Positions 1 to 9,950 of a stretch of DNA of 64,000 nucleotides are shown one piece after another. The notes beneath the pieces are model-generated. The model was not told where the DNA came from, did not search any database, and saw nothing but the letters and a program-made list of their open reading frames with translations. Origin of the DNA: Maribacter huludaoensis (lineage in GTDB: Bacteria > Bacteroidota > Bacteroidia > Flavobacteriales > Flavobacteriaceae); the NCBI RefSeq assembly GCF_029350945.1, contig NZ_JARKMS010000002.1:545984-609983 (forward strand), read 5' to 3'. Both the position numbers and the translations under genes were made by a program. Position 1 is the first letter of the stretch; every line of letters starts with the position of its first letter.

Positions 1-2
1 TT

Positions 3-1295
3 CAGTTTTTATTGGATGCTGTTTGTAGATATTTGCCTTCTCCTGTGGATAAGGATGATATTGAAGGAACAAACCCTGATACAGGTGCTGTTGAAAAACG
101 TAAGCCAAATGTGAAAGAGCCTTTTTCGGCTTTAGCATTTAAGATTGCTACCGATCCTTTTGTAGGTAGATTGGCATTTTTTAGAACATATTCTGGTCGT
201 TTAGATGCCGGGTCTTATATATTGAATAACCGTTCAGGTAAAAAGGAGCGTATTTCACGTATTTATCAGATGCATTCAAATAAACAAAATGCTATCGATT
301 TTATCGAAGCAGGTGATATTGGTGCTGCTGTAGGTTTCAAGGATATTAAGACTGGTGATACGATGTCTGATGAAAAGCATCCGATAGTATTGGAGAGTAT
401 GGACTTCCCAGAGCCGGTAATTGGTATTGCTGTGGAGCCAAAGACCAAAGCTGATGTTGATAAATTAGGTATGGCTTTAGGTAAGTTAGCTGAAGAAGAT
501 CCTACGTTTACCGTAAGAACTGATGAAGCTTCTGGACAAACGATTATATCTGGTATGGGTGAGCTTCACTTGGATATTATTGTTGACCGTTTAAAAAGAG
601 AATTTAAAGTAGAGGTAAGTCAAGGTGAGCCTCAGGTAGAATACAAAGAGGCTTTAACTAAAACAGCTTCACACAGAGAGACTTATAAGAAACAATCTGG
701 TGGACGTGGTAAATTTGGTGACATTGTATTTGAAATGGGTCCTGCGGATGAGGATTTTGATGGTGAAGGATTGCAATTCGTTGATGAAATCAAGGGTGGT
801 CGTATTCCAAAAGAATTTATTCCATCTGTAGAAAAAGGATTTACTGTTGCTATGCAAAATGGTCCTTTGGCCGGTTATGAAATGGATTCAATGAAAGTTG
901 TGCTTAAGGATGGTTCTTTTCACCCTGTAGATTCTGATGCGCTTTCTTTTGAACTGGCTGCAAAGATGGGTTACAAAGCTGCCGGTAAAGCAGCAGGTGC
1001 CGTTATTATGGAGCCAATCATGAAGTTAGAAGTTATTACCCCTGAAGAAAACATGGGTGATATCGTTGGAGATTTAAATAGACGTAGAGGTACCATTGGT
1101 GATATGAGTGATAGAGCTGGGGCAAAAGTGGTTAAAGGTACAGTTCCATTATCTGAAATGTTCGGATATGTAACTTCTTTGAGAACATTGTCTTCTGGTC
1201 GTGCAACTTCAACAATGGAATTTTCGCACTATGCAGAAACTCCTTCTAATATTTCGGAAGAAGTTATTAAAGCAGCAAAAGGTATAACAGCATAA
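3..1295 (+). CDS. fusA: Elongation factor G, C-terminal part (cut by window edge)
   Basis: This is the last ~430 residues of the GTPase that drives ribosomal translocation. The reading frame is already open at base 3 ([14 protein letters not shown]), so the TTG at 12 is an internal leucine, not a start. The visible part covers domain II ([17 protein letters not shown]), domain III with the GELHLDII motif, domain IV and domain V, ending in KAAKGITA. The N-terminal GTPase domain lies outside the window. It sits 9 bases upstream of rpsJ, the usual str-operon/S10-operon junction, so the two are probably co-transcribed. Confidence 0.98.
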   Translation, partial: QFLLDAVCRYLPSPVDKDDIEGTNPDTGAVEKRKPNVKEPFSALAFKIATDPFVGRLAFFRTYSGRLDAGSYILNNRSGKKERISRIYQMHSNKQNAIDFIEAGDIGAAVGFKDIKTGDTMSDEKHPIVLESMDFPEPVIGIAVEPKTKADVDKLGMALGKLAEEDPTFTVRTDEASGQTIISGMGELHLDIIVDRLKREFKVEVSQGEPQVEYKEALTKTASHRETYKKQSGGRGKFGDIVFEMGPADEDFDGEGLQFVDEIKGGRIPKEFIPSVEKGFTVAMQNGPLAGYEMDSMKVVLKDGSFHPVDSDALSFELAAKMGYKAAGKAAGAVIMEPIMKLEVITPEENMGDIVGDLNRRRGTIGDMSDRAGAKVVKGTVPLSEMFGYVTSLRTLSSGRATSTMEFSHYAETPSNISEEVIKAAKGITA

Positions 1296-1304
1296 ATTTA
1301 GGAC

Positions 1305-1610
1305 ATGAGTCAGAAAATTAGAATAAAACTAAAATCTTACGATCACAATTTGGTAGATAAGTCTGCTGAAAAGATTGTAAAAACGGTAAAGACTACCGGT
1401 GCTGTTGTAACAGGACCAATTCCTTTGCCAACACACAAGAAGATATTTACAGTTTTGCGTTCACCGCACGTAAATAAAAAGTCTAGAGAGCAGTTCCAAT
1501 TGAGTTCTTATAAGAGATTATTGGATATTTATAGTTCTTCGTCTAAAACTATTGATGCACTTATGAAGTTAGAGCTTCCTAGTGGTGTTGAAGTAGAGAT
1601 TAAGGTGTAA
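1305..1610 (+). CDS. rpsJ: 30S ribosomal protein S10
   Basis: S10 (NusE), 101 aa, normal length. It begins [18 protein letters not shown] and contains the conserved GPIPLPT segment and the [13 protein letters not shown] loop. It is a 30S head protein and also binds NusB in antitermination. It follows fusA by 9 bases. Unlike the rest of the cluster it is followed by a 145-base gap with a terminator-like hairpin. Confidence 0.98.
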   Translation: MSQKIRIKLKSYDHNLVDKSAEKIVKTVKTTGAVVTGPIPLPTHKKIFTVLRSPHVNKKSREQFQLSSYKRLLDIYSSSSKTIDALMKLELPSGVEVEIKV

Positions 1611-1755
1611 TGCAATACCTGACCTTGTAAAGGGTTGGGTGACATGTCCTAAGCTGCGTGCGAGGGAAAAACGGATAAAAATAATTTAGGGTTAAATTAT
1701 TTTGACCCTATTTTTTTGAGTTGAATTTAATAAGTAATAATTAATATAAATAAGT
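1611..1755 (+). promoter_or_regulatory. Candidate leader/attenuator between rpsJ and rplC
   Basis: A 145-base non-coding gap in an otherwise tightly packed operon. Its 5' part can fold as nested helices around CCTT-GTA-AAGG, flanked by ACC/GGT pairs. Its 3' part has a hairpin followed by seven T residues (listed separately). In E. coli, L4 controls the S10 operon by attenuation in the leader. A similar control placed before rplC-rplD here is inference. Confidence 0.4.
1687..1717 (+). terminator. Intrinsic terminator or attenuator before rplC
   Basis: Stem TAGGGTT (1687-1693) pairs with GACCCTA (1704-1710), loop of 10, followed directly by T7 (1711-1717). It lies inside the ribosomal operon, so it must be partial or regulated if rplC onward is read from upstream promoters. 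Confidence 0.6.
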
Positions 1756-2373
1756 ATGTCTGGGTTAATAGGAAAGAAAGTAGGCATGACCAGTATTTTT
1801 GACGAGAATGGAAAAAACATTCCATGTACCGTTATTCAAGCTGGACCATGTGTAGTTACCCAAGTCAGAACCGAAGAGGTCGACGGGTATAGTGCCCTTC
1901 AACTTGGTTTCGATGACAAGGCAGAAAGTCGTGCTATTAAGGCTGAATTAGGCCATTTTAAAAAAGCAGGTGCTTCTCCTAAGAAAAAAGTCGTTGAGTT
2001 CCGAGATTTTGAAGGTGAATTTAAATTAGGTGACACCGTAGGTGTTGATGTTTTTGCTGAAGGACAGTTTGTAGATGTTATTGGTACGTCTAAAGGTAAA
2101 GGTTTTCAGGGTGTTGTAAAACGTCATGGATTCGGTGGTGTTGGTCAAGCAACACATGGTCAGCATAATAGACTTAGAGCTCCTGGTTCTATTGGTGCGG
2201 CATCATATCCGGCAAGAGTATTTAAAGGTATGAAAATGGCCGGTAGAATGGGTACTGATCGTGTAACAGTTCAGAACCTTAGAGTTTTAAAAGTAGTTCC
2301 TGAAAAAAATCTTTTAGTAGTAAAAGGTTGTGTTCCGGGCCATAAGAATGCTTATGTAACCATACAAAGGTAG
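1756..2373 (+). CDS. rplC: 50S ribosomal protein L3
   Basis: L3, 205 aa, an assembly initiator of the 50S subunit whose long loop reaches the peptidyl-transferase centre. It starts [15 protein letters not shown] and has the conserved loop with [15 protein letters not shown], including the glutamine position that is methylated in some bacteria. It is the first gene after the candidate leader and is followed by rplD after 5 bases. Length and ends match the family. Confidence 0.98.
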   Translation: MSGLIGKKVGMTSIFDENGKNIPCTVIQAGPCVVTQVRTEEVDGYSALQLGFDDKAESRAIKAELGHFKKAGASPKKKVVEFRDFEGEFKLGDTVGVDVFAEGQFVDVIGTSKGKGFQGVVKRHGFGGVGQATHGQHNRLRAPGSIGAASYPARVFKGMKMAGRMGTDRVTVQNLRVLKVVPEKNLLVVKGCVPGHKNAYVTIQR

Positions 2374-2378
2374 ATGTA

Positions 2379-3011
2379 ATGAAGATAGCAGTTTTAGATA
2401 TTAAAGGAAAAGACACAGGTAGAAAGGCAGACCTTTCTGATGATGTTTTTGCTATAGAGCCTAATGATCACGCGGTTTACCTAGATGTAAAGCAGTATTT
2501 AGCTCATCAAAGACAAGGTACTCACAAAGCAAAGGAAAGAGCTGAGATCGCTGGTAGTACAAGAAAAATTAAGAAACAAAAAGGTACAGGTACTGCAAGA
2601 GCAGGTAGTATTAAATCACCAGTTTTTAGAGGTGGTGGTAGAATATTTGGACCAAGACCTAGGGATTATAGTCAAAAGTTAAATAAAAACTTAAAGCGTT
2701 TGGCAAGAAAATCTGCATTGACTTTAAAGTCTAAAGAAAATGCGATTTTGGTAGTTGAGGACTTTGATTTTGATACTCCAAAAACTAAAGATTTTATTCA
2801 GGTTTTAAAGACTTTAGGTCTTGAGAATAAAAAGTCTTTAATAGTGTTGGGTGATTCAAATAAAGGTGTATATTTGTCTTCGCGTAATTTTAAGGGCTCA
2901 GAAGTTATAACTAACTCAGAATTAAGTACTTATAAAATTCTTCATGCAAATAGTGTGGTGTTGTTAGAAAGCTCTTTAGAAGGAATTGAATCGAATTTAA
3001 ATAAACAATAA
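2379..3011 (+). CDS. rplD: 50S ribosomal protein L4
   Basis: L4, 210 aa, lines the exit tunnel and is the repressor of the S10 operon in E. coli. It shows the extended loop typical of L4 ([13 protein letters not shown], then [15 protein letters not shown]). The start ATG lies 5 bases after rplC and rplW starts 4 bases after its end, so translation is probably coupled. If L4 autoregulates here, the gap before rplC is the likely target. Confidence 0.98.
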   Translation: MKIAVLDIKGKDTGRKADLSDDVFAIEPNDHAVYLDVKQYLAHQRQGTHKAKERAEIAGSTRKIKKQKGTGTARAGSIKSPVFRGGGRIFGPRPRDYSQKLNKNLKRLARKSALTLKSKENAILVVEDFDFDTPKTKDFIQVLKTLGLENKKSLIVLGDSNKGVYLSSRNFKGSEVITNSELSTYKILHANSVVLLESSLEGIESNLNKQ

Positions 3012-3015
3012 TATC

Positions 3016-3306
3016 ATGAGTGTGTTGATAAAGCCAATTATAACGGAAAAAATGACTGCTGATAGCGAGTTGAACAACCGTTATGGATTCGTAGTTGACC
3101 CTAAGGCTAATAAATTGCAGATTAAAGATGCGGTTGAAGCTACTTATGGTGTTTCTGTGAAGAAGGTTCGTACAATGAATTACGGTCCTTCAAGAAAATC
3201 CAGATATACAAAAACTGGTGTGCAACATGGTAAGACGAACGCTATTAAAAAAGCCATCGTTGATGTTGTAGAAGGTGATATTATCGATTTTTACAGTAAT
3301 CTATAA
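3016..3306 (+). CDS. rplW: 50S ribosomal protein L23
   Basis: L23, 96 aa, sits at the tunnel exit and is the docking site for trigger factor and SRP. Conserved features are the N-terminal IKPIITEKMT, and VDPKANKLQIKDAVEATYGV with VRTMNYG. Normal length, in the canonical position between L4 and L2. Confidence 0.98.
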   Translation: MSVLIKPIITEKMTADSELNNRYGFVVDPKANKLQIKDAVEATYGVSVKKVRTMNYGPSRKSRYTKTGVQHGKTNAIKKAIVDVVEGDIIDFYSNL

Positions 3307-3315
3307 AGACAAGAA

Positions 3316-4140
3316 ATGTCAGTTAGAAAATTAAAACCAATCACTCCAGGACAGCGTTTTAGAGTAGTAAATGGATTTGACGCCATTACTGCTGATAAGC
3401 CGGAGAAGAGCTTGCTTGCTCCGTTAAAAAAGTCCGGAGGTAGAAACAGTCAAGGAAAAATGACTATACGCCAAAAAGGTGGTGGTCATAAGAGAAGGTA
3501 TCGTGTAATAGATTTTAAAAGGGATAAGCAGGATGTTGCTGCAACCGTTAAAACTATAGAGTACGATCCAAATAGAACTGCATTTATTGCTCTTTTGGAA
3601 TATGCGGACGGTGAAAAGCGTTATGTAATCGCTCAAAACGGTTTACAGGTTGATCAGCAGGTTTCTGCCGGTGCTACTGTAGCTCCTGAGATCGGTAATG
3701 CGTTGCCATTGAGTGAGATTCCATTGGGTACTATAATTTCGTGTATTGAGTTAAGACCTGGTCAAGGGGCTGTTATGGCTCGTAGTGCAGGTACCTTTGC
3801 TCAATTAATGGCAAAAGACGGTAAGTTCGTTACTGTTAAAATGCCGTCTGGTGAAACTAGATTAATTCTTTCAGGTTGTATGGCAACTATTGGTGCCGTA
3901 TCTAACTCAGATCATCAATTATTGGTATCAGGTAAGGCTGGTAGAAGTAGGTGGTTGGGTAGAAGGCCTAGAACTAGACCGGTAGCTATGAACCCTGTCG
4001 ATCATCCAATGGGTGGTGGTGAAGGTAGAGCTTCAGGTGGTCATCCAAGATCGAGAAACGGAATACCTGCTAAAGGATTCAGGACCCGTTCTAAGACCAA
4101 GAGTACCAACAAGTATATAATCGAACGTAGAAAGAAATAA
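3316..4140 (+). CDS. rplB: 50S ribosomal protein L2
   Basis: L2, 274 aa, needed for subunit joining and peptidyl-transferase activity. It begins [18 protein letters not shown]. The C-terminal motif [18 protein letters not shown] contains the conserved histidine that reaches the peptidyl-transferase centre. The basic tail ends in [17 protein letters not shown]. Full family length, 14 bases before rpsS. Confidence 0.98.
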   Translation: MSVRKLKPITPGQRFRVVNGFDAITADKPEKSLLAPLKKSGGRNSQGKMTIRQKGGGHKRRYRVIDFKRDKQDVAATVKTIEYDPNRTAFIALLEYADGEKRYVIAQNGLQVDQQVSAGATVAPEIGNALPLSEIPLGTIISCIELRPGQGAVMARSAGTFAQLMAKDGKFVTVKMPSGETRLILSGCMATIGAVSNSDHQLLVSGKAGRSRWLGRRPRTRPVAMNPVDHPMGGGEGRASGGHPRSRNGIPAKGFRTRSKTKSTNKYIIERRKK

Positions 4141-4154
4141 AAAAGTAGAAAGAA

Positions 4155-4433
4155 ATGGCACGTTCACTAAAAAAAGGACCTTACGTTCACTATAGTTTGG
4201 AAAAGAAAATCCAGCAAAGTGTATCATCCGGTAAGAAAGCGGTAATTAAAACTTGGTCTAGGGCATCTATGATCACTCCTGATTTTGTTGGGATGACTAT
4301 AGCTGTGCACAACGGAAAACAATTTGTACCTGTTTTTGTAACAGAAAACATGGTAGGACATAAACTTGGGGAATTTTCACCAACTAGATCTTTTAGAGGT
4401 CATGCAGGTGCGAAAAACAAAGGAAAAAAGTAA
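4155..4433 (+). CDS. rpsS: 30S ribosomal protein S19
   Basis: S19, 92 aa, 30S head protein forming a complex with S13. It starts [18 protein letters not shown] and has the conserved [15 protein letters not shown] and [16 protein letters not shown] segments. Normal length. rplV starts 3 bases after its stop. Confidence 0.98.
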   Translation: MARSLKKGPYVHYSLEKKIQQSVSSGKKAVIKTWSRASMITPDFVGMTIAVHNGKQFVPVFVTENMVGHKLGEFSPTRSFRGHAGAKNKGKK

Positions 4434-4436
4434 GCT

Positions 4437-4844
4437 ATGGGAGTTCGTAAAAAACAGATGGCCGAAAGAATAAAGGCTGAGAAAAAGATGGTAGCTTTCG
4501 CTAAGTTGAACAACTGTCCTACTTCACCTAGGAAAATGCGTTTGGTCGCAGATTTAATTCGCGGTGTAAAAGTAGAGCAAGCTTTGGCGATATTAAGATT
4601 CAATCCTAAGGAAGCATCTAGAAAGTTGGAGAAATTGTTGCTTTCTGCTTTGGCAAATTGGCAAGCGAAGAATGAAGAGGCTAGTTTAGAGGATGCTGAT
4701 TTAATCGTAGCTGAGATTAGAGTAGATAGTGGTGCAATGTTAAAGAGATTGCGTCCTGCTCCACAAGGTAGAGCACATAGAATTAGAAAACGTTCAAACC
4801 ATGTTACATTGGTTTTGGGGTCAAAAAACATAACAGAAAACTAG
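4437..4844 (+). CDS. rplV: 50S ribosomal protein L22
   Basis: L22, 135 aa, reaches into the exit tunnel. [19 protein letters not shown] is the conserved N-terminal part of the fold, and [19 protein letters not shown] is the tunnel beta-hairpin with C-terminal strand. The N-terminus is some 20 residues longer than in E. coli, with a charged helix ([17 protein letters not shown]), as is common in Bacteroidetes. The rpsC start is 1 base after its stop. Confidence 0.97.
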   Translation: MGVRKKQMAERIKAEKKMVAFAKLNNCPTSPRKMRLVADLIRGVKVEQALAILRFNPKEASRKLEKLLLSALANWQAKNEEASLEDADLIVAEIRVDSGAMLKRLRPAPQGRAHRIRKRSNHVTLVLGSKNITEN

Positions 4845-4845
4845 A

Positions 4846-5562
4846 ATGGGACAGAAAACAAATCCAATAGGAAATCGTCTAGGAATCATTAGAGGTTGGG
4901 AATCTAACTGGTATGGTGGTAACGATTACGGAGATAAATTGGCTGAGGATGATAAAATACGTAAGTATATTCATGCAAGACTTTCTAAGGCTAGTGTTTC
5001 AAGAGTTATAATTGAACGTACTCTTAAGTTGATCACTGTTACTGTAACTACTGCAAGACCTGGTATTATTATCGGTAAAGGTGGTCAGGAAGTTGATAAG
5101 TTGAAAGAGGAGTTGAAAAAAATCACTAATAAGGAGGTTCAGATCAACATTTTTGAAATAAAGAGACCAGAGCTTGATGCTAATTTAGTAGCGGCAAGTG
5201 TTGCTCGTCAAATTGAAAGTAGAATTTCTTTTAGAAGAGCTATAAAAATGGCAATCGCTGCAGCAATGCGTATGAATGCCGAAGGAATAAAGATTCAAAT
5301 CTCTGGTAGATTAAACGGTGCTGAAATGGCTCGTTCCGAATCTTATAAAGATGGTAGAATTCCATTATCTACCTTTAGAGCGGATATTGATTATGCTTTA
5401 CAGGAAGCTCAAACTACGTATGGTAAACTTGGTATAAAAGTTTGGATTATGAAGGGTGAGGTATATGGTAAAAGAGATTTATCCCCGTTAGTAGGAATGC
5501 AAAAAGATTCTTCTAAGGGTGGTAAGCAAGAAGGTGGAAGAAAACAACGTCGTAGAAAGTAA
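4846..5562 (+). CDS. rpsC: 30S ribosomal protein S3
   Basis: S3, 238 aa, forms part of the mRNA entry channel. It starts [20 protein letters not shown]. The type II KH domain carries the GxxG loop as [15 protein letters not shown], and the C-terminal domain has [12 protein letters not shown]. The tail is basic ([14 protein letters not shown]). Canonical position between L22 and L16. Confidence 0.98.
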   Translation: MGQKTNPIGNRLGIIRGWESNWYGGNDYGDKLAEDDKIRKYIHARLSKASVSRVIIERTLKLITVTVTTARPGIIIGKGGQEVDKLKEELKKITNKEVQINIFEIKRPELDANLVAASVARQIESRISFRRAIKMAIAAAMRMNAEGIKIQISGRLNGAEMARSESYKDGRIPLSTFRADIDYALQEAQTTYGKLGIKVWIMKGEVYGKRDLSPLVGMQKDSSKGGKQEGGRKQRRRK

Positions 5563-5582
5563 TTTTTTAAAGAACTAAAGTA

Positions 5583-6011
5583 ATGTTACAACCGAAAAGA
5601 ACGAAGTTCCGTAAGATGCAGAAAGGCCGTATGAAAGGTCTTGCTGGAAGAGGACACCAACTTTCAAATGGTATGTTCGGTATAAAAAATGTTGATGATG
5701 CTGCATTTTTAACTTCACGCCAAATAGAAGCTGCGCGTATCGCTGCTACTAGATTTATGAAAAGAGAAGGTCAATTGTGGATTAAAATATTTCCGGATAA
5801 GCCTATTACCAAAAAGCCATTAGAAGTACGTATGGGTAAAGGTAAAGGTGCTCCAGAATATTTTGTAGCTGTGGTTAAACCTGGTAGAATTATGTTCGAA
5901 GTGGCCGGAGTTCCTATGGAAGTAGCAAAAGAAGCTTTAAGATTAGCGGCTCAGAAACTTCCTGTAAAAACAAAATTCATTGTAGCTCGTGATTACGAGG
6001 CTGGAAATTAA
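5583..6011 (+). CDS. rplP: 50S ribosomal protein L16
   Basis: L16, 142 aa, at the A-site and factor-binding region. It starts [19 protein letters not shown], with the conserved [19 protein letters not shown] and the loop [20 protein letters not shown] that holds the residues hydroxylated in some bacteria. Normal length. Confidence 0.98.
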   Translation: MLQPKRTKFRKMQKGRMKGLAGRGHQLSNGMFGIKNVDDAAFLTSRQIEAARIAATRFMKREGQLWIKIFPDKPITKKPLEVRMGKGKGAPEYFVAVVKPGRIMFEVAGVPMEVAKEALRLAAQKLPVKTKFIVARDYEAGN

Positions 6012-6023
6012 ACGTAAGTAATA

Positions 6024-6215
6024 ATGAAAAAACAAGAGATTAAAGAAATGTCTGTGGAAGGACTTACGGAGAAATTGGCCGAGTACAAGAAGCAGCATGC
6101 AGATTTGAAAATGGCACATTTTGTAACTCCGTTAGAAAATCCGCTTCAGATTAGAAAAGTAAGGAGAACGGTAGCGAGATTAGCTACTGAATTAACTAAT
6201 AGGGAGAACCAATAA
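6024..6215 (+). CDS. rpmC: 50S ribosomal protein L29
   Basis: L29, 63 aa, a two-helix protein near the tunnel exit next to L23. It starts MKKQEIKEMSVEGLTEKL and has ENPLQIRKVRRTVARL, the helix-2 signature. Twelve bases separate it from rplP. Confidence 0.97.
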   Translation: MKKQEIKEMSVEGLTEKLAEYKKQHADLKMAHFVTPLENPLQIRKVRRTVARLATELTNRENQ

Positions 6216-6227
6216 CTGGTGGGCTTT

Positions 6228-6485
6228 ATGGAGAAAAGAAATTTAAGAAAGGAAAGAGTAGGAGTTGTCACTAGTAATAAAATGGAGAAATCTATTGTTA
6301 TTGCGGAAGTGAAAAGAGTAAAACATCCTATGTACGGTAAATTCGTTTTGAAGACAAAGAAATATGTTGCGCATGACGAAAAGAACGATTGTAACATTGG
6401 TGATACTGTAAAGATCATGGAAACTAGACCTATGAGTAAAACCAAATGTTGGAGATTAGTAGAAATCTTAGAAAGAGCTAAATAA
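6228..6485 (+). CDS. rpsQ: 30S ribosomal protein S17
   Basis: S17, 85 aa, primary 16S binder with an OB fold. A GTG three codons upstream (6219) is in frame, but the ATG at 6228 gives [14 protein letters not shown], which is the family's normal N-terminus and length, so it was chosen. The conserved signature is [21 protein letters not shown]. It lies between rpmC and rplN with 3 bases to the next start. Confidence 0.96.
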   Translation: MEKRNLRKERVGVVTSNKMEKSIVIAEVKRVKHPMYGKFVLKTKKYVAHDEKNDCNIGDTVKIMETRPMSKTKCWRLVEILERAK

Positions 6486-6488
6486 GTT

Positions 6489-6857
6489 ATGTTACAGCAA
6501 GAATCTAGACTAAAAGTAGCGGATAACACAGGGGCAAAGGAAGTTTTAACTATCCGTGTTCTTGGTGGTACCAAAAGAAGGTATGCTTCAATAGGTGACA
6601 AAATTGTTGTTACTGTAAAAGAGGCAACTCCAAACGGAGGTATCAAGAAAGGTGCGGTTTCAACTGCTGTTGTAGTTCGTACAAAGAAAGAGGTTAGAAG
6701 ACCAGATGGGTCTTATATCAGATTTGATGATAACGCTTGTGTGTTATTGAATCCTGCCGGAGAAATGAGAGGAACTCGTGTTTTTGGACCTGTAGCAAGA
6801 GAGCTTAGGGATAAGCAGTTCATGAAGATTGTATCATTGGCCCCAGAGGTATTATAA
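6489..6857 (+). CDS. rplN: 50S ribosomal protein L14
   Basis: L14, 122 aa, at the subunit interface (bridge B8) and the target of the silencing factor RsfS. It starts [18 protein letters not shown] and has [13 protein letters not shown] and [19 protein letters not shown]. Normal length. rplX starts 13 bases downstream. Confidence 0.98.
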   Translation: MLQQESRLKVADNTGAKEVLTIRVLGGTKRRYASIGDKIVVTVKEATPNGGIKKGAVSTAVVVRTKKEVRRPDGSYIRFDDNACVLLNPAGEMRGTRVFGPVARELRDKQFMKIVSLAPEVL

Positions 6858-6870
6858 TATAACGGACAAG

Positions 6871-7185
6871 ATGAAAAAGTTAAAAATCAAAACAGGAGAT
6901 ACGGTAAGAATTACTGCTGGTGATCATAAAGGTACCGAAGGTAAAGTTTTACGCGTTAATCTTGAGAAAAATAAAGCCATCGTAGAAGGTGCCAATATGG
7001 TATCTAAACATGAGAAGCCAAGTGCTAAGAATCCTCAAGGTGGTATTGTAAAAAAAGAAGCTTTAATCCATATTTCTAACTTGGCCTTGATCGACAGTAA
7101 AACTGGCGAAGTAACAAGAGTAGGTTATGAGATGAGGGATGGTAAAAAAGTTAGGGTTTCCAAAAAATCCAATGAAGTAATTTAG
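6871..7185 (+). CDS. rplX: 50S ribosomal protein L24
   Basis: L24, 104 aa, assembly initiator. The frame is open upstream to 6829 with ATG codons inside rplN, but the ATG at 6871 gives [18 protein letters not shown], the ordinary start, and no overlap with rplN. A KOW motif ([19 protein letters not shown]) and [18 protein letters not shown] are present. Confidence 0.97.
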   Translation: MKKLKIKTGDTVRITAGDHKGTEGKVLRVNLEKNKAIVEGANMVSKHEKPSAKNPQGGIVKKEALIHISNLALIDSKTGEVTRVGYEMRDGKKVRVSKKSNEVI

Positions 7186-7187
7186 TT

Positions 7188-7739
7188 ATGGCATACGTTG
7201 CAAGATTAAAGAAAGAGTATAAGGAGCGAATTGTTGCTGCCCTTACCGAAGAGTTTGGTTACAGTAATGTAATGCAGGTTCCTAAGTTAGAAAAAATAGT
7301 AATGAGTAGAGGTGTAGGAGCTGCTGTTGCTGACAAAAAACTTATTGACCATGCAATTGATGAAATGACAATGATAACTGGTCAAAAGGCCGTTGCTACC
7401 ATGTCAAAGAAAGATGTTGCTGCCTTTAAGTTAAGAAAAGGTATGCCTATTGGTGCAAAAGTTACACTAAGAGGTGAGCGCATGTATGAGTTTTTGGATC
7501 GTTTGGTTACTTCTGCTTTACCACGAGTTAGGGATTTTCAAGGTATCAAAGCTACCGGTTTTGATGGTCGTGGAAATTACAACCTAGGTGTAACAGAGCA
7601 AATTATATTTCCAGAAGTTAATATTGATAAGATCAATAGAATAAATGGTATGGATATTACATTTGTAACATCTGCAAATACGGATAAAGAAGCGAAATCA
7701 TTATTAACAGAATTAGGTTTACCTTTTAAAAAGAATTAG
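7188..7739 (+). CDS. rplE: 50S ribosomal protein L5
   Basis: L5, 183 aa, binds 5S rRNA and contacts the P-site tRNA. Conserved parts are [37 protein letters not shown] and the C-terminal [15 protein letters not shown] with [13 protein letters not shown]. The start is 2 bases after rplX and rpsN starts 1 base after its stop. Confidence 0.98.
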   Translation: MAYVARLKKEYKERIVAALTEEFGYSNVMQVPKLEKIVMSRGVGAAVADKKLIDHAIDEMTMITGQKAVATMSKKDVAAFKLRKGMPIGAKVTLRGERMYEFLDRLVTSALPRVRDFQGIKATGFDGRGNYNLGVTEQIIFPEVNIDKINRINGMDITFVTSANTDKEAKSLLTELGLPFKKN

Positions 7740-7740
7740 T

Positions 7741-8010
7741 ATGGCTAAGGAATCAATGAAAGCCCGTGAAAGAAAAAGGGAAAAGACTGTAGCAAATTTT
7801 GCTGAGAAACGTAAAGCTTTGAAAGAAGCTGGAGATTACGAAGCACTACAAAGATTACCTAAAAATGCATCTCCGGTACGTTTGCATAACAGATGTAAAT
7901 TAACTGGAAGACCTAAAGGTTACATGAGAACTTTTGGTATTTCAAGAGTAAAATTCAGAGAGATGGCTAACGCTGGTTTAATACCAGGGGTTAAGAAAGC
8001 TAGCTGGTAA
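7741..8010 (+). CDS. rpsN: 30S ribosomal protein S14 (zinc-free form)
   Basis: S14, 89 aa, the long form. The signature is [20 protein letters not shown]. Only one cysteine of the CxxC...CxxC pattern remains, so this is the C-minus, zinc-independent class rather than the short 61-aa zinc form. It is followed by an unusual 66-base gap before rpsH. Confidence 0.97.
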   Translation: MAKESMKARERKREKTVANFAEKRKALKEAGDYEALQRLPKNASPVRLHNRCKLTGRPKGYMRTFGISRVKFREMANAGLIPGVKKASW

Positions 8011-8076
8011 GTAAAGAATTATTAATGGATTCAGGTTTGGTGAAATTGCCAAAAACCGTTTCCGAATTATATTTAT
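8011..8076 (+). promoter_or_regulatory. Hairpin-forming gap before rpsH (candidate S8 leader)
   Basis: This 66-base gap can fold as ATTC (8029-8032)/GAAT (8064-8067) around GGTTTGG (8034-8040) paired with CCAAA..CC (8049-8057), with a bulge. E. coli S8 represses the spc operon by binding mRNA that mimics its rRNA site. Whether this hairpin does the same is inference, and the fold is imperfect. Confidence 0.3.
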
Positions 8077-8475
8077 ATGGTAACAGATACTATTGCAGAT
8101 TACCTAACGAGAGTTAGAAACGCGAGTAGAGCGGGACATAGGGTTGTTGAAATCCCTGCGTCGAATCTAAAGAAAGAAATTACTAAAATATTATTCGATC
8201 AAGGATATATTTTAAGTTACAAGTTCGAAGAAAGTAAAGTTCAGGGTTCTATTAAAATAGCCTTGAAATATGATAAGCTTACAAAAGAACCTGTTATCAA
8301 GAAAATACAGCGTATTAGTAAGCCTGGTCTTAGAAAATATGCAGGAAGCGAAGATTTGCCTCGTGTATTGAATGGTTTAGGTATTGCAATCGTTTCTACA
8401 TCTCATGGTGTAATGACTAGCAAGCAGGCAAAGGCAGAGAAAGTTGGTGGTGAAGTTTTATGCTACGTTTATTAA
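8077..8475 (+). CDS. rpsH: 30S ribosomal protein S8
   Basis: S8, 132 aa, primary 16S binder and translational repressor of the spc operon in E. coli. It starts MVTDTIADYLTRVRNASRAGH and has RISKPGLRKYAG and the C-terminal GIAIVSTSHGVMTSKQAKAE signature. The Bacteroidetes protein lacks nothing obvious. Confidence 0.98.
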   Translation: MVTDTIADYLTRVRNASRAGHRVVEIPASNLKKEITKILFDQGYILSYKFEESKVQGSIKIALKYDKLTKEPVIKKIQRISKPGLRKYAGSEDLPRVLNGLGIAIVSTSHGVMTSKQAKAEKVGGEVLCYVY

Positions 8476-8494
8476 TTGATAAAAGATTTAGAAA

Positions 8495-9037
8495 ATGTCT
8501 AGAATAGGTAATAATCCAGTCGCAATTCCTGAAGGGGTTACAGTTGAAATCAACGACAACATCATTTCTGTGAAAGGAAAGTTAGGTGAGTTGACTCAAG
8601 AGTTCTCGGGAGTATCGATAAAAGTAGAAGACGGACAGGTTTTTGTAACAAGGCCTTCTGATTCGAAGGAGCATAAAGCAAAGCATGGTCTTTATAGATC
8701 ACTTATCACCAATATGGTAGAAGGTGTTTCTAAAGGATGGACCAAAGAATTAGAACTAGTTGGTGTAGGTTATAGAGCAAGTAATCAAGGACAAAAACTT
8801 GATTTGGCTTTAGGTTTTTCACACAACATTGTTTTTGACTTGGCACCAGAGGTAAAAGTTGAGACTATATCAGAAAAGGGTAAGAATCCTATCGTAAAGC
8901 TGACTTCATATGATAAACAATTAGTTGGTCATATAGCAGCGAAAATCAGATCTTTTCGTAAGCCAGAGCCATACAAAGGGAAAGGTATCAAGTTTGTAGG
9001 TGAAATATTAAGAAGAAAAGCTGGTAAGTCAGCTTAA
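8495..9037 (+). CDS. rplF: 50S ribosomal protein L6
   Basis: L6, 180 aa, two alpha/beta repeats near the factor-binding site. It starts MSRIGNNPVAIPEGVTVEI and has KELELVGVGYRASNQGQKL and the C-terminal signature RSFRKPEPYKGKGIKF. Nineteen bases after rpsH, 12 before rplR. Confidence 0.98.
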   Translation: MSRIGNNPVAIPEGVTVEINDNIISVKGKLGELTQEFSGVSIKVEDGQVFVTRPSDSKEHKAKHGLYRSLITNMVEGVSKGWTKELELVGVGYRASNQGQKLDLALGFSHNIVFDLAPEVKVETISEKGKNPIVKLTSYDKQLVGHIAAKIRSFRKPEPYKGKGIKFVGEILRRKAGKSA

Positions 9038-9049
9038 TAATAGGATATT

Positions 9050-9406
9050 ATGGGATTATCAAAAACACAAAGAAAATTAAGAATCCGTCGTAGAATTCGT
9101 AAGGTTTCTTCTGGAACTGCAGCTAGACCAAGGTTATCTGTATTCAGAAGTAATAGCGAAATTTACGCTCAAGTTATAGACGACGTTAAAGGAGTCACTT
9201 TGGTATCTGCTTCTTCAAGAGATAAGGATATTGCAAAAGTAAAAGGAAATAAAACCGAGATTGCTGCTTTGGTTGGTAAAACAATCGCTGAGAAATCTGT
9301 AAAAGCTGGTTTGGATAAAGTAGCTTTTGATAGAGGGGGTAATTTGTATCATGGTAGAGTTAAGTCTCTGGCTGAAGGTGCAAGAGAAGCAGGTCTAAAA
9401 TTCTAA
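9050..9406 (+). CDS. rplR: 50S ribosomal protein L18
   Basis: L18, 118 aa, 5S rRNA binder. It starts [39 protein letters not shown] and [23 protein letters not shown] are the family signatures. Normal length. Confidence 0.98.
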   Translation: MGLSKTQRKLRIRRRIRKVSSGTAARPRLSVFRSNSEIYAQVIDDVKGVTLVSASSRDKDIAKVKGNKTEIAALVGKTIAEKSVKAGLDKVAFDRGGNLYHGRVKSLAEGAREAGLKF

Positions 9407-9415
9407 TATACTAGT

Positions 9416-9940
9416 ATGTTCCAAAAATATAAAAACGTAGAAACTGTTAAGCCAGGTGGTTTAGATTTAAAAGATAAATTAGTTGGTATTCAACGTGTAA
9501 CTAAGGTAACAAAAGGTGGTAGAGCATTCGGTTTTTCTGCAATTGTTGTTGTAGGTGATGAAAATGGTGTTGTAGGTCACGGTTTAGGTAAATCTAAGGA
9601 AGTTGCTACTGCAATTGCTAAAGCAATTGAAGATGGTAAAAAGAATTTAGTACGTATACCTTTGAACAAGGGTACTTTGCCGCATGAGCAAAAAGGTAAA
9701 TTCGGTGGGGCTAGAGTATATATTCAGCCTGCATCTCATGGTACCGGTGTAATTGCCGGTGGTGCCGTAAGATCGGTACTTGAATCGGTTGGTGTTCATG
9801 ATGTATTGTCTAAGTCTCAAGGGTCTTCAAACCCGCATAATGTTGTGAAAGCTACTTTTGATGCTTTATTGCAACTTAGAGATGCAAAAACCATTGCAAC
9901 ACAAAGAGGTGTTTCTTTAGAAAAAGTATTTAAAGGCTAA
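9416..9940 (+). CDS. rpsE: 30S ribosomal protein S5
   Basis: S5, 174 aa, involved in decoding accuracy. The N-terminal double-stranded-RNA-binding fold has [20 protein letters not shown], with the glycine-rich loop. The C-terminal part has [20 protein letters not shown]. Ten bases separate it from rpmD. Confidence 0.98.
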   Translation: MFQKYKNVETVKPGGLDLKDKLVGIQRVTKVTKGGRAFGFSAIVVVGDENGVVGHGLGKSKEVATAIAKAIEDGKKNLVRIPLNKGTLPHEQKGKFGGARVYIQPASHGTGVIAGGAVRSVLESVGVHDVLSKSQGSSNPHNVVKATFDALLQLRDAKTIATQRGVSLEKVFKG

Positions 9941-9950
9941 GAGGAAAATT

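Noticed and set aside
12-14. TTG as start of a short EF-G-like protein
   Set aside because: The frame is open to the window edge and the residues before it continue EF-G.
4400-4831. Minus-strand frame of 143 codons opposite rplV
   Set aside because: Mirror of the L22 gene; cysteine/serine-rich hydrophobic translation typical of an antisense shadow.
6146-6646. Long minus-strand frame of 166 codons across rpmC-rpsQ-rplN
   Set aside because: It lies antisense to three certain ribosomal genes and its translation has no domain-like pattern.
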